This document shows positions 52,511-61,822 of a DNA stretch of 64,000 bases, piece after piece. The DNA lies in the NCBI GenBank assembly GCA_049323435.1, contig JBMOMX010000024.1, forward strand, positions 59,378 through 123,377. The letters are read 5' to 3'. Numbering within the stretch: the stretch's first letter is position 1; the number at the start of each line of letters is the position of its first letter. The translations under genes were made by a program, and so were the position numbers. The notes beneath the pieces were generated by a model. That model was given only the letters and a program-made list of their open reading frames with translations. It was not told the origin of the DNA and searched no databases. This stretch comes from UBA11222 sp049323435 (lineage in GTDB: Bacteria > Pseudomonadota > Alphaproteobacteria > UBA11222).

Positions 52511-52528
52511 ATGTGTCCGGTATAGACC
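52511..52528 (-). repeat. 18-bp motif shared with the flank of tRNA-Pro
   Basis: GGTCTATACCGGACACAT, read on the minus strand, is 10 nt downstream of the encoded CCA of tRNA-Gln. The same 18 bp lies 9 nt downstream of tRNA-Pro at 63878 in the same orientation relative to the tRNA, next to an IS481-type element. It may be a mobile-element end or a shared tRNA 3'-flank. Confidence 0.6.
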
Positions 52529-52538
52529 CAGTGACCCG

Positions 52539-52613
52539 TGGCTGGGGTGCCAGGATTCGAACCTGGGAATGGCGGCATCAAAAGCCGCTGCCTTACCACT
52601 TGGCGACACCCCA
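52539..52613 (-). tRNA. tRNA-Gln (anticodon TTG)
   Basis: A complete cloverleaf on the minus strand. The acceptor arms TGGGGTG / CACCCCA pair fully, the anticodon stem GCGGC / GCCGC encloses loop TTTTGAT with TTG as anticodon, and the T arm contains GGTTCGAATCC. A 3' CCA is encoded at 52539-52541. The D arm has AGTGGTAAGGC. Confidence 0.96.
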
Positions 52614-52922
52614 AAAGCGGGACAGGGCGCGTTCTGCCGCGCACCTGAATGCGGCGCAACATATCCTTACCGCTGGCGCAGCGCAATCTTAGAGGTGCAG
52701 CTGACATGAAATAGATGTGTATGGCGGCGGCGCCTTCAGGCAGATCACCGGCATTCCGGCGCCCTGGCTTTTCGCGGCTGTTTTTTTCGCGGCTGTTTAA
52801 TGCCGGTTTATCTTTATATTGGATATTGGCATGCTGATTTCGCTATGGTGTTTCCTGACTGTGGCAGCGGGTGGCGCGCTCTATCCCCGCCTTCTACGTC
52901 TGCGCCCAGTTTGAGAGTGCAC
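52614..52922. other. 309-nt intergenic region before the glycosyltransferase
   Basis: There is no supported gene. A short tandem repeat (TTTTCGCGGCTGTTT twice at about 52769-52798) and an AT-rich patch are visible. The frame of the glycosyltransferase is open back to 52800, but the added residues have no family match, so I keep the start at 52923. Confidence 0.4.
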
Positions 52923-54086
52923 ATGCGGGTATTGCATATCATCACCGGTCTGGGTGTCGGCGGCGCGGAAAATATGCTTGACCGGCTGTTGGGGGCGCTT
53001 GACAGCACACGGGTCACTAATCATGTGATTGCCCTGAAACAAAGCGGGCCCATCGGCGATGCAATTGCCGCACGCGGTATTCCCGTGGAGGTGATGGGGC
53101 TGGACGATTTTATGCCGCGCACGCTGATGCCATTCCGGCTGGCGCGGCGAATCGCACGCATCAAACCGGATATTATCCAGACCTGGCTGTATCATGCCGA
53201 TCTGATTGGCGCCATCGCCGCCCGGCTGGCAAACCCGTTTGGGGCCTCTGTGCCGGTGGCCTGGGGCGTGCGCCAGTCGGTGGTGAACCCGGCCCTGCTG
53301 AAGCCTGCCACCTGGCGCGTCATACGCGCGGCGGCAGTAGCGTCGCGTTACCTGCCGCAACGCATCGTGGTTAATGCCAGCGCCTCCATCGCCAGCCATG
53401 CGGCGCTTGGATATGACAGCAGTAAATTCATCCTTATACCGAACGGATTTGACTGTGACCGCTTCCAGCCGGACAGCACGGCCAGGGCGCATCTGCGTCA
53501 GAAACTGGGGATACCAGCGAACACCATCCTGGTTGGGCTGGCGGGAAGGTTTGACCCGCACAAAGATTATCCCGGATTTATTGCCGCCGCCCACGCCATA
53601 AGCCTGCAACAAGGCGGGCAAAGTCCGGACATTGCATTCATGGCCTGTGGAGAAGGGGTGGAGCCGGGCAATCCCGCAATCGCTGCCCTGCTAGCGCAGT
53701 ATGAGACGGCGCCCAAGATGCATTTTCTGGGCCGTCAAAGTGAAATGCCGGCATTCTGGTCAGCGCTGGATATTGCAGTTTCGGCATCCGTGGGGGAAGG
53801 TTTTTCCAATTCCATCGGCGAGGCCATGGCCTGTGCCGTTCCCTGCATCGTCACCGATGTGGGGGATTCGGCCCGGGTGGTTGCCGATTGCGGATGTGTC
53901 ATACCCCCCGGTCAGCCCCAGGCCCTGGCCCGGGCCATTCGGGAACTGGCCGTCTGGCCCGCGGAAAAACGAAAAAGCCTGGGACAAAACGCCCGAAGGC
54001 GCATACAAGATAAATATAGTCTGACCCAGGCAGCGGATTCGTTTTTGAACCTGTGGGCGGGCATGTTGAACCAAAAAGCAAACTGA
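52923..54086 (+). CDS. glycosyltransferase family 4 protein
   Basis: From ATG 52923 the product is 387 aa. The N-terminal half opens with RVLHIITGLGVGGAENMLDRL (glycogen-synthase/GT-B acceptor side); the C-terminal half has VGLAGRFDPHKDYPGFI and the GT4 donor-binding EX7E-type motif SVGEGFSNSIGEAMAC. It transfers a sugar from an activated donor in polysaccharide synthesis. Its end overlaps an in-frame extension of the epimerase but not its accepted start. Likely operon with the epimerase, 20 nt downstream. Confidence 0.9.
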   Translation: MRVLHIITGLGVGGAENMLDRLLGALDSTRVTNHVIALKQSGPIGDAIAARGIPVEVMGLDDFMPRTLMPFRLARRIARIKPDIIQTWLYHADLIGAIAARLANPFGASVPVAWGVRQSVVNPALLKPATWRVIRAAAVASRYLPQRIVVNASASIASHAALGYDSSKFILIPNGFDCDRFQPDSTARAHLRQKLGIPANTILVGLAGRFDPHKDYPGFIAAAHAISLQQGGQSPDIAFMACGEGVEPGNPAIAALLAQYETAPKMHFLGRQSEMPAFWSALDIAVSASVGEGFSNSIGEAMACAVPCIVTDVGDSARVVADCGCVIPPGQPQALARAIRELAVWPAEKRKSLGQNARRRIQDKYSLTQAADSFLNLWAGMLNQKAN

Positions 54087-54106
54087 AATTATATCCAGAA
54101 CGAAGC

Positions 54107-55090
54107 ATGGCCATATTAGTTACCGGCGCAGCAGGCTTTATTGGCGCGCATGTTTCGCATGCGTTGCTGGCGCGTGGCGCGCAGGTGATCGGCGTTGATA
54201 ATCTGAGCGCCTATTATCGGGTCCAGTTAAAACGTGACCGTCTGGCCCTGCTTCAGGCCAGGCCGGGATTCCGCTTTCTGGAACTGGATATATCGGACCG
54301 CACTGCTTTCAATGCGGCCCTGCGCGGCGAAACCATTTCCAGCGTTATACACCTGGCGGCACAGGCGGGCGTGCGCTATTCCATCGATCACCCCTTCACC
54401 TATACAGAGGCGAATGTCACGGGGCATCTGGTCATACTGGAATTTTGCCGCCATCTGCAAGGGCTGCAACATCTTGTCTATGCGTCATCCAGTTCGGTTT
54501 ATGGCGGCAATGAGAAGCTGCCCTTTTCAGAAAGCGATCCGGTGGACCGGCCCATATCGCTTTATGCCGCCACCAAAAAATCCTGCGAATTGATGAGCCA
54601 TACTTATTCGCATCTGTACAGGCTGCCACAGACCGGCCTGCGGTTTTTTACCGTATATGGACCCTGGGGCAGGCCGGATATGGCGCTTTGGATATTCACC
54701 GAGGCCATATTGGCGGGCAAGCCCATCCGGGTGTTCAACCATGGCAATATGAAGCGCGATTTTACTTTTATAGACGACATTGTCTCAGGCGTTATTGCCT
54801 GTCTGGACAGCCCCCCGGCAGATGATGGAAACGCCGCGCCGCACCGCATTTACAATATCGGCAATCACCGCGCTGAAAAGCTGACTTATATGATTGAGGT
54901 GCTGGAAAAGGCGCTGGGCCGCAAGGCCAGATTAAATTTCGAGCCGATGCAGCCGGGCGATGTGGCGGAAACCTATGCCGATATCACCGCCATTCAGCGT
55001 GACCACGGATTTGTACCCAGCACCAGCATTGATGCGGGCATTCCGCGTTTCGTGGAATGGTACAAACACTATCACCGGATCAATGACTGA
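54107..55090 (+). CDS. NAD-dependent sugar epimerase (UDP-glucuronate 4-epimerase-like)
   Basis: From ATG 54107 the product is 327 aa, an extended SDR. NAD motif GAAGFIGAH lies at residues 7-15, YASSSSVYGG follows, then catalytic Tyr153 and Lys157 (SLYAATKKS). RFFTVYGPWGRPDMA and the WYKHYHR end match UDP-glucuronate 4-epimerases, which make UDP-galacturonate for surface polysaccharide. With the preceding GT4 gene this forms a small polysaccharide-modifying pair. A long inverted repeat separates it from meaB. Confidence 0.92.
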   Translation: MAILVTGAAGFIGAHVSHALLARGAQVIGVDNLSAYYRVQLKRDRLALLQARPGFRFLELDISDRTAFNAALRGETISSVIHLAAQAGVRYSIDHPFTYTEANVTGHLVILEFCRHLQGLQHLVYASSSSVYGGNEKLPFSESDPVDRPISLYAATKKSCELMSHTYSHLYRLPQTGLRFFTVYGPWGRPDMALWIFTEAILAGKPIRVFNHGNMKRDFTFIDDIVSGVIACLDSPPADDGNAAPHRIYNIGNHRAEKLTYMIEVLEKALGRKARLNFEPMQPGDVAETYADITAIQRDHGFVPSTSIDAGIPRFVEWYKHYHRIND

Positions 55091-55101
55091 CCGGCGCCAG
55101 A

Positions 55102-55156
55102 CCCTATTCGGATCAGATGGATTAGCCGTTGGCTAAGCCATCTGATCCGAATAGGG
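55102..55156. terminator. long inverted repeat between convergent epimerase and meaB
   Basis: Arms of 26 nt (55102-55127 and 55131-55156) with one mismatch and a 3-nt loop (GTT) form a very stable hairpin exactly between the two stop codons. It can end transcription from either side, but there is no T run. The near-identical arms suggest a recent origin or strong constraint. Confidence 0.85.
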
Positions 55157-55161
55157 TCGAT

Positions 55162-56106
55162 CTAATAATTTAGCATTTCCATAATTTGCGAAGCGCTGGA
55201 AAATGGAGACGCCTGTGCGCCCTGATCCAGTATGGCGCTCATGCCTGCATGCACCCGCGCCAGCCCGCGCTGGCCGAACTGTTCGCGCACCATCTCTGCA
55301 AGCCATTGCCGCGTCTGACGGGTGCGGATGCGTGCGCCCTCTCCGGTTTGCGCAAGCCATTCCCGGTGCCGGTCAATTTCGCCCACCAGTTCATCTATCC
55401 CATCCTGGCGCGCCGCGCTTAGCAGCAATACCGGCGCCATCCATTGGCCGGGGCCAATTTCCGAAAGCCCCAGCGCGCCCTCCACATCCGCCCTGGCGCT
55501 GCGCGCGGCGGCGCTCATATCGGATTTCGTCACCACGGCAATATGCGGAACTTCCATGATGCCGGCCTTCATGAATTGCAGGCTGTCGCCGGATGCGGGC
55601 TGAATGCAGAAAATCACCGTGTCGGAAACATCCGCGACATCGGTTTCCGACTGGCCGATGCCGACCGTTTCGATCAGCACCACATCATAGACGGCGCGCA
55701 TCAAAATCATCGCAGGCAATGTCAGCGCCGCCAGCCCGCCCAGCCGCTCGCGCGCCGCCATGGAGCGCACAAAGACGCCGGCATCTTCCGGATCTGTTGA
55801 CAGCCGCGTGCGATCCCCCAAAAGCGCCCCGCCGGTTTTGCGCGATGTCGGATCAACCGCAATGACGCCAACCGTGCGCCCCTGGCGCCGCCAGATTTTC
55901 AGCAACGCATTGATAAGTGTGGATTTGCCGACGCCGGGCGGGCCTGTCAGCCCAATCACATGGGCGCGCGCCGCATTTGCGGCCGCATCCAGCAGCGCCA
56001 GCACCGCCGGATCCTCCATAGTCTGTTCAACCGCCGCCAGCGCGCGCGCCATGACGGCCTTGCCGCCGCTGCGTAATTCAATGAACGATGGAATGTCCGG
56101 CTTCAC
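55162..56106 (-). CDS. meaB: methylmalonyl-CoA mutase-associated GTPase MeaB
   Basis: A 314-aa P-loop GTPase of the G3E family. GPPGVGKS at residues 55-62, the following DPTSRKTGGALLGDRTR segment, ETVGIGQSE and TKSD guanine specificity are all MeaB hallmarks. It protects and loads adenosylcobalamin in methylmalonyl-CoA mutase or a relative. No mutase genes lie next to it; the operon position after ppdK (12 nt) is common in alphaproteobacteria. Confidence 0.94.
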   Translation of the reverse strand: MKPDIPSFIELRSGGKAVMARALAAVEQTMEDPAVLALLDAAANAARAHVIGLTGPPGVGKSTLINALLKIWRRQGRTVGVIAVDPTSRKTGGALLGDRTRLSTDPEDAGVFVRSMAARERLGGLAALTLPAMILMRAVYDVVLIETVGIGQSETDVADVSDTVIFCIQPASGDSLQFMKAGIMEVPHIAVVTKSDMSAAARSARADVEGALGLSEIGPGQWMAPVLLLSAARQDGIDELVGEIDRHREWLAQTGEGARIRTRQTRQWLAEMVREQFGQRGLARVHAGMSAILDQGAQASPFSSASQIMEMLNY

Positions 56107-56118
56107 GGTATAACCCGC

Positions 56119-58830
56119 TCAGCCATCTTCCTGCTGCACCGCCAGCACCGCATGGGCTGCCGCCAGCCGCGCAATGGGCACCCGGAACGGCGAACAGGAC
56201 ACATAATCCAGGCCAATGGCATGACAGAATTGCACCGATGCAGGATCGCCGCCATGTTCGCCGCATATGCCAAGCTTCAAATTGGCGCGCGCAGCCCGGC
56301 CGCGTTTTACGGCAATCTGCACAAGCTCGCCCACACCTTCCTGATCCAGGCTGACAAACGGGTCCTGGGTAAAAATTCCCGCCTTCAGATAATCTTTCAG
56401 GAAACTTCCGGAATCATCGCGGCTGATGCCATAGGTGGTCTGGGTCAGATCATTGGTGCCGAAGCTGAAAAATTCCGCCTCCGCCGCAATTTCACCGGCG
56501 CGAAGCGCTGCGCGCGGCAATTCGATCATGGTGCCGATCTGATAGATCAGTTGGGCGCCGGTTTCCTTCGCTACTGCATCGGCAATGCCAACAATGCGCG
56601 ATTTCAAAAGCGACAATTCCTTGCCGGTCGCAATCAGCGGCACCATGATTTCGGGATGCACGGCCGTGCCAGTGGATTTTTCTGCTGCGATCGCGGCTTC
56701 AAAAATGGCGCGGGCCTGCATTTCATAAATTTCCGGATAGGAAACACCCAGCCGCGCGCCGCGGTGACCCAGCATGGGATTGCTTTCTTCCAGCTCATGC
56801 GCCCTGGCGTGCACTTTTTGCACATCGCATTTCAGCGCTGCCGCCACCTGCGCAAATTCAATTTCGCTTTTGGGCAGAAATTCATGCAGCGGCGGGTCAA
56901 GCAGGCGGATCGTCACCGGCAGACCCGACATGATTTCAAACAACGCCGTAAAATCATCCCGCTGCATCGGCAGAATTTTCGCCAGCGCGGCGCGGCGTCC
57001 GGCCTCATCACCGGCCAGGATCATCTCACGCACCGCAATGATGCGATCGGCGTTGAAAAACATATGCTCGGTACGGCACAGGCCAATGCCCTCTGCGCCA
57101 AAACGCCGCGCGGTGCGCGCATCTTCCGGGGTTTCCGCATTAGCGCGCACTTTCAGACGGCGGATCGTATCGGCCCAGCCCATCAGTTCGCCGAAATCAC
57201 CGCTCATTTCCGGCTGCACCGTCGGCACCGTTCCCAGGATAACTTCACCTGTGCTGCCGTCGAGCGTGATCATATCGCCTTCGCGCACGGTTTCGCCTTC
57301 CACCATGAAAATGCCGGCCTTGTAATCAATACGCACCGCGCCCGCGCCCGACACACAGGGCCGCCCCATGCCGCGCGCCACCACTGCGGCATGGCTGGTC
57401 ATGCCGCCGCGGCTGGTCAGAATGCCCGCCGCCACATGCATGCCATGAATATCTTCCGGGCTGGTTTCCGTCCGTACAAGGATAACTGATTGACCAAGGG
57501 CGGCGCGTTGCTCGGCCTTTTCCGGCGTGAACACCACTTCGCCGGTGGCGGCCCCCGGTGATGCGGGCAGACCCTTGGTCAGCACCTTGCGCGGCGCGGC
57601 CGGGTCCAGGCTTGGATGCAGCAATTGATCAAGCGATGCCGGGTCAATGCGCGCCACCGCCTCACGCTGATCAATTAGCCCTTCGCGCGCCATATCCACG
57701 GCGATTTTCAGCGCCGCCTTGGTGGTGCGCTTTCCCGCGCGGGTTTGCAGCATCCACAGCCGGCCTTTTTCGACCGTGAATTCGATATCCTGCATGTCGC
57801 GGTAATGCGCTTCCAGCCTGCGGTAAATATCGCATAGTTCACGATACACAACAGGCATGGTTTCTTCCAGCGAAGGCTTGGTGTCAGCGGCGCGTTCGCG
57901 CGCGGCGCGGGTCAGATATTGCGGTGTGCGAATGCCCGCCACCACATCCTCGCCCTGCGCATTGATCAGATATTCGCCGTAAAATTCATTTTCGCCGGTC
58001 GATGGATTGCGGGTAAAGGCGACGCCGGTTGCGCTATCTTCGCCCATATTGCCGAACACCATGGCCTGCACATTGACCGCCGTGCCCCATTCATCGGGAA
58101 TGGAATGAATGCGGCGATAGGTTTTTGCGCGCGCGGAATCCCACGAACCGAACACGGCGCCGATGGCGCCCCATAATTGCGCATGCACATCCTGGGGAAA
58201 GGGCGCATCCAGTTCACGCTGCACGATTTCCTTGTAGGTCTCTACCAGTTCACGCCAGTCTTCCGCACCCAGATCAATATCCTGGGTTACGCCCAGCCCG
58301 TTTTTATGCTCGTCCAGCGCATCCTCAAACAGATAATGATCCACCCCCAGCACGACATCGCAATACATCTGAATAAAGCGGCGGTAACTGTCATAGGCAA
58401 AGCGCACATCACCCGATTCCGCCGCCAGGCCGGCCGCCGTTTCGTCATTCAGCCCCAGATTCAACACCGTATCCATCATGCCCGGCATCGAGGCGCGTGC
58501 GCCCGACCGGATCGACAGCAATAGCGGGCTGGCCGCATCGCCAAAGCGCCGCCCCACATGGGCCTCGATCTGGGCCAGCGCCGCCCGGACCTGCGCATCC
58601 AGCCCATCGGGATATTTTTTCTGATTATCGTAAAATGCGGTGCAGACTTCGGTCGTCAGCGTGAAGCCCGGCGGCACCGGCAGCCCCAGGCTGCTCATCT
58701 CCGCCAGATTGGCGCCTTTGCCGCCCAGCAGATTGCGCAACTTCGCCGCGCCCTCGGCCTTGCCAGCGCCGAATGTGTACACCCATTTTACCGGCACGTC
58801 TTTTACCGGCACGTCGGTTTTTGTGGACAT
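56119..58830 (-). CDS. ppdK: pyruvate, phosphate dikinase
   Basis: A 903-aa enzyme. The N-terminal nucleotide domain is intact (LLGGKGANLAEMSSLGLPVPPGFTLTTE), the catalytic His lies in GGMTSHAAVVARGMGRPCV, and the C-terminal PEP/pyruvate domain has GICGEHGGDP with its catalytic Cys. It converts pyruvate, ATP and phosphate to PEP, AMP and diphosphate. Oddly, codons 7-16 read DVPVKDVPVK, from a 15-bp tandem duplication (58786-58815). It follows glyS by 3 nt. Confidence 0.96.
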   Translation of the reverse strand: MSTKTDVPVKDVPVKWVYTFGAGKAEGAAKLRNLLGGKGANLAEMSSLGLPVPPGFTLTTEVCTAFYDNQKKYPDGLDAQVRAALAQIEAHVGRRFGDAASPLLLSIRSGARASMPGMMDTVLNLGLNDETAAGLAAESGDVRFAYDSYRRFIQMYCDVVLGVDHYLFEDALDEHKNGLGVTQDIDLGAEDWRELVETYKEIVQRELDAPFPQDVHAQLWGAIGAVFGSWDSARAKTYRRIHSIPDEWGTAVNVQAMVFGNMGEDSATGVAFTRNPSTGENEFYGEYLINAQGEDVVAGIRTPQYLTRAARERAADTKPSLEETMPVVYRELCDIYRRLEAHYRDMQDIEFTVEKGRLWMLQTRAGKRTTKAALKIAVDMAREGLIDQREAVARIDPASLDQLLHPSLDPAAPRKVLTKGLPASPGAATGEVVFTPEKAEQRAALGQSVILVRTETSPEDIHGMHVAAGILTSRGGMTSHAAVVARGMGRPCVSGAGAVRIDYKAGIFMVEGETVREGDMITLDGSTGEVILGTVPTVQPEMSGDFGELMGWADTIRRLKVRANAETPEDARTARRFGAEGIGLCRTEHMFFNADRIIAVREMILAGDEAGRRAALAKILPMQRDDFTALFEIMSGLPVTIRLLDPPLHEFLPKSEIEFAQVAAALKCDVQKVHARAHELEESNPMLGHRGARLGVSYPEIYEMQARAIFEAAIAAEKSTGTAVHPEIMVPLIATGKELSLLKSRIVGIADAVAKETGAQLIYQIGTMIELPRAALRAGEIAAEAEFFSFGTNDLTQTTYGISRDDSGSFLKDYLKAGIFTQDPFVSLDQEGVGELVQIAVKRGRAARANLKLGICGEHGGDPASVQFCHAIGLDYVSCSPFRVPIARLAAAHAVLAVQQEDG

Positions 58831-58833
58831 GGG

Positions 58834-60858
58834 TTACCCTTCTATCTTTGAAAAATCCGCCACTGATTCCAATGTACTGCGTATCTGGGACAATAGCAGC
58901 AGCCGGTTAACACGCAGTTCCGCATCATCCGCATTCACCGTAACCTTGTCAAAAAATGCGTCAACCGGGGCGCGCAGCCGCGCCATTGCTGACATGGCGG
59001 CGGTGAAATCCTCACGCCTGACCGCGTCATCGGCCTCTGCCGCCGCTTCCGAAATCCGGTCAAACAGCGCGCGCTCTTCTTCCTGGCGGAAGGCCGCCGG
59101 ATCGGCATGGCGGTTATAGCTATTGGCGTCGCGCTTTTCCTCGATACGCAGAATATTCACCGCCCGCTTATAAGCCGCCAGCAGATTGGCCCCGTCATCG
59201 GAGCGCACAAACACATCCAGCGCATCTGCGCGCGCCACCAGCAGCACCAGATCATCCTGGCCGCCCAGCGCAAACACCGCATCAACCAGATCGTGCCGCA
59301 TCCCCTTTTCTCGCAAATGCACCTTCAGCCGGTCGGCGAAGAAGGCGAGGAGATCGTCCGCCTGCGCGCCAAATAATGGCGCAAGATTCAGGCGCAATCC
59401 ATTTTCCAGAATCATCCGGATCACCCCAAGCGCCGCGCGGCGCAGCGCATAGGGGTCCTTCGACCCTGTGGGCTTTTCGTCAATTCCCCAGAATTGCAAC
59501 AGCGTATCAATCTTGTCGGCCATCGCAACGGCAATGGATAACGGCACAGAAGGACAGGCGTCCGACGGCCCGGCTGGCGAATAATGATCGCGGATGGCCT
59601 GCGCCACCTCTGCGCGTTCGCCATCCGCCAGCGCATAATAACGCCCCATAATGCCCTGCAATTCCGGAAATTCTCCTACCATCTGCGTCACCAGATCGCA
59701 TTTGGCGAGTTTCGCCGCGCGCTCCGCATGGGCTTTGTCCGCACCCGGAATAAATTGGGTCAGCATTCCGGCCAGCGCCGCATTGCGGTCCACTTTTTCG
59801 CGCACACTGCCAAGGCGCGCATGGAACACCATGTCTTTCAGACCTTCGAGGCGTTTCTCCAGCGTTTCCCTGCAATCCTGATCCCAGAAGAATTTTGCGT
59901 CCGACAGGCGCGCGGCCAGCACGCGCTGATTGCCTTCGGTGATTTTCGTTCCCCCGTCGGCGGCCAGCAGATTGGCCACCACAATAAATCGCGGCGCAAA
60001 TTTTCCGTCTTTGCCGCGCAGCGAAAAATATTTCTGATGCGTGCGCATGGCGGTGCGCAGCACCTCCGGCGGCACTTCCAGAAATGCCTCGTCAAATTTC
60101 CCCAGCAGCGCGGTTGGCCATTCATTCAGGCCCGCCACCTCATCCAGCAGCGCCTCATCGGGAATAAGCTCCAGCCCATCGGCGGCCGCCAGCGCCGTGG
60201 CCTGTTGCAGAATGCGCGCCTTGCGATCCGCCGCATCAAGACACACAAACGCCTTTTCCAGCGCCGCGCGATAGTCATCAAAATTCCGCACCCGGATAGT
60301 ATCGGGCGCCATGAAGCGATGCCCGCGCGTGGTATCGCCCGCCCGCACCCCGTCAATTTCAAACGTCAATGGCGCGCCATCAAACAGGCACAGTAACGAA
60401 TGCAACGGCCGCACCCAGCGCAGCCCGCCCGCGCCCCAGCGCATACTTTTGGGCCAGGGAAATTCGCGCACGGTTTTTTCAATGATGCCGGGAATAAGTG
60501 TTGCCGAGGGCTGCCCTTTGCTGGCGGTGACGGCGAAATAAAATTCGCCCTTGCCGGTGTCGCGCTTCTGCAATTGATCAAGCCGCATCCCGGTGGACGA
60601 TAGAAAGCCCTGCACCGCCTTTTCCGGCGCATCCACGCGCGGGCCCTTGCGTTCTTCTTCGCGGTCAGGCTGGGTCAATGGCAAACCATCCGCCACCAGG
60701 CACAGGCGGCGCGGCGTGACAAAACATTTCGCCGCGTCAAAGGGCAATCCTGCCGCCTTCAGCCCGTCCGATACAAGGCGCTGTAAATCTTCCGCGGCGC
60801 GGGCCTGCATCCGCGCAGGAATTTCTTCCGAAAACAGTTCGAGTAACAGTTGCGCCAC
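58834..60858 (-). CDS. glyS: glycine-tRNA ligase beta subunit
   Basis: From GTG 60858, behind the GGAGGAAT that overlaps the glyQ end, the product is 674 aa. It starts AQLLLELFSEEIPARMQARAA, the family opening. The central catalytic-support domain and the C-terminal HD-like/anticodon-binding part (TLLQFWGIDEKPTGSKDPYALRRAALG, then helical end) are in place. It pairs with GlyQ as a heterotetramer. It is slightly shorter than E. coli GlyS (689). Confidence 0.95.
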   Translation of the reverse strand: MAQLLLELFSEEIPARMQARAAEDLQRLVSDGLKAAGLPFDAAKCFVTPRRLCLVADGLPLTQPDREEERKGPRVDAPEKAVQGFLSSTGMRLDQLQKRDTGKGEFYFAVTASKGQPSATLIPGIIEKTVREFPWPKSMRWGAGGLRWVRPLHSLLCLFDGAPLTFEIDGVRAGDTTRGHRFMAPDTIRVRNFDDYRAALEKAFVCLDAADRKARILQQATALAAADGLELIPDEALLDEVAGLNEWPTALLGKFDEAFLEVPPEVLRTAMRTHQKYFSLRGKDGKFAPRFIVVANLLAADGGTKITEGNQRVLAARLSDAKFFWDQDCRETLEKRLEGLKDMVFHARLGSVREKVDRNAALAGMLTQFIPGADKAHAERAAKLAKCDLVTQMVGEFPELQGIMGRYYALADGERAEVAQAIRDHYSPAGPSDACPSVPLSIAVAMADKIDTLLQFWGIDEKPTGSKDPYALRRAALGVIRMILENGLRLNLAPLFGAQADDLLAFFADRLKVHLREKGMRHDLVDAVFALGGQDDLVLLVARADALDVFVRSDDGANLLAAYKRAVNILRIEEKRDANSYNRHADPAAFRQEEERALFDRISEAAAEADDAVRREDFTAAMSAMARLRAPVDAFFDKVTVNADDAELRVNRLLLLSQIRSTLESVADFSKIEG

Positions 60859-60860
60859 GG

Positions 60861-61757
60861 CTATTCCTCCACCGCTTCGCCCTGACTTTTCAGCCAGGAA
60901 CCGGCGCACCCCTTTGACAAGGCCCGCACCCGGCCAATATAGGCGGCGCGTTCGGTAACGCTGATCACGCCGCGCGCATCGAGCAGATTGAACATATGAC
61001 TGCATTTCAGCATCTGGTCATAAGCCGGCAGCGTCAGCTTATGGCGCAGTAACGCGGCGCATTCCTTTTCGGCGTCGGCGAAATGGCGCAGCAGAATTTC
61101 CGTATCGGCATGTTCAAAATTATAGGCGGAAAATTCCTGCTCCGCCTGCAAAAACACATCGCCATATTTTACGCCCTGCCCGTTGAAGTCCAGATCGTAA
61201 ACACTGTCCTTACCCTGAACATATTGCGCCAGCCGCTCCAGCCCATAGGTCAGTTCGCCCGAAACCGGCCTGCAATCATAACCGCCGACCTGCTGGAAAT
61301 AGGTGAACTGGCTGACTTCCATGCCGTCGCACCAGACTTCCCAGCCCAGCCCCCAGGCGCCCAGCGTCGGGTTTTCCCAATCATCCTCAACAAAACGGAT
61401 ATCGTGCAGCGCAGCGTCAATGCCGATGGCATAGAGGCTTTGCAGATACAGATCCTGAATGTCCAGTGGCGAAGGTTTCAGGATCACCTGAAACTGATAA
61501 TAATGCTGCAACCGGTTGGGATTTTCGCCATAGCGGCCATCCTTTGGACGGCGTGACGGCTGCACATAGGCCGCTTTCCACGGCTTTGATCCCAGCGCGC
61601 GCAATGTGGTCGCCGGATGCGAAGTGCCCGCCCCCACTTCCATGTCATAGGGTTGCAGGATAACGCAGCCTTGTTCACTCCAATAGCGTTGCAGCGTGAG
61701 AATAATATCCTGAAACGGCAGAGCGGGGCCGTGCGCACTTTTTGAGGCTGAGGACAT
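60861..61757 (-). CDS. glyQ: glycine-tRNA ligase alpha subunit
   Basis: A 298-aa class II synthetase subunit with [35 protein letters not shown] (residues 17-51), the [32 protein letters not shown]-like motif 2 region, and [22 protein letters not shown] motif 3. It charges tRNA-Gly together with GlyS, which begins 2 nt after its stop. The first gene of the glyQ-glyS-ppdK-meaB operon. Confidence 0.96.
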   Translation of the reverse strand: [298 protein letters not shown]

Positions 61758-61822
61758 ACAGGGTTCCGGCTTGGAGATGATACTGTGTAGCGGCGCAAAC
61801 TAAAGCAAACACTGCGCCGTTA

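Noticed and set aside
56152..57489. Large open frame (445 codons) on the strand opposite ppdK
   Set aside because: It lies inside an intact conserved enzyme on the other strand and its sequence is the typical His/Arg-rich antisense pattern of GC-rich genes; no family features.
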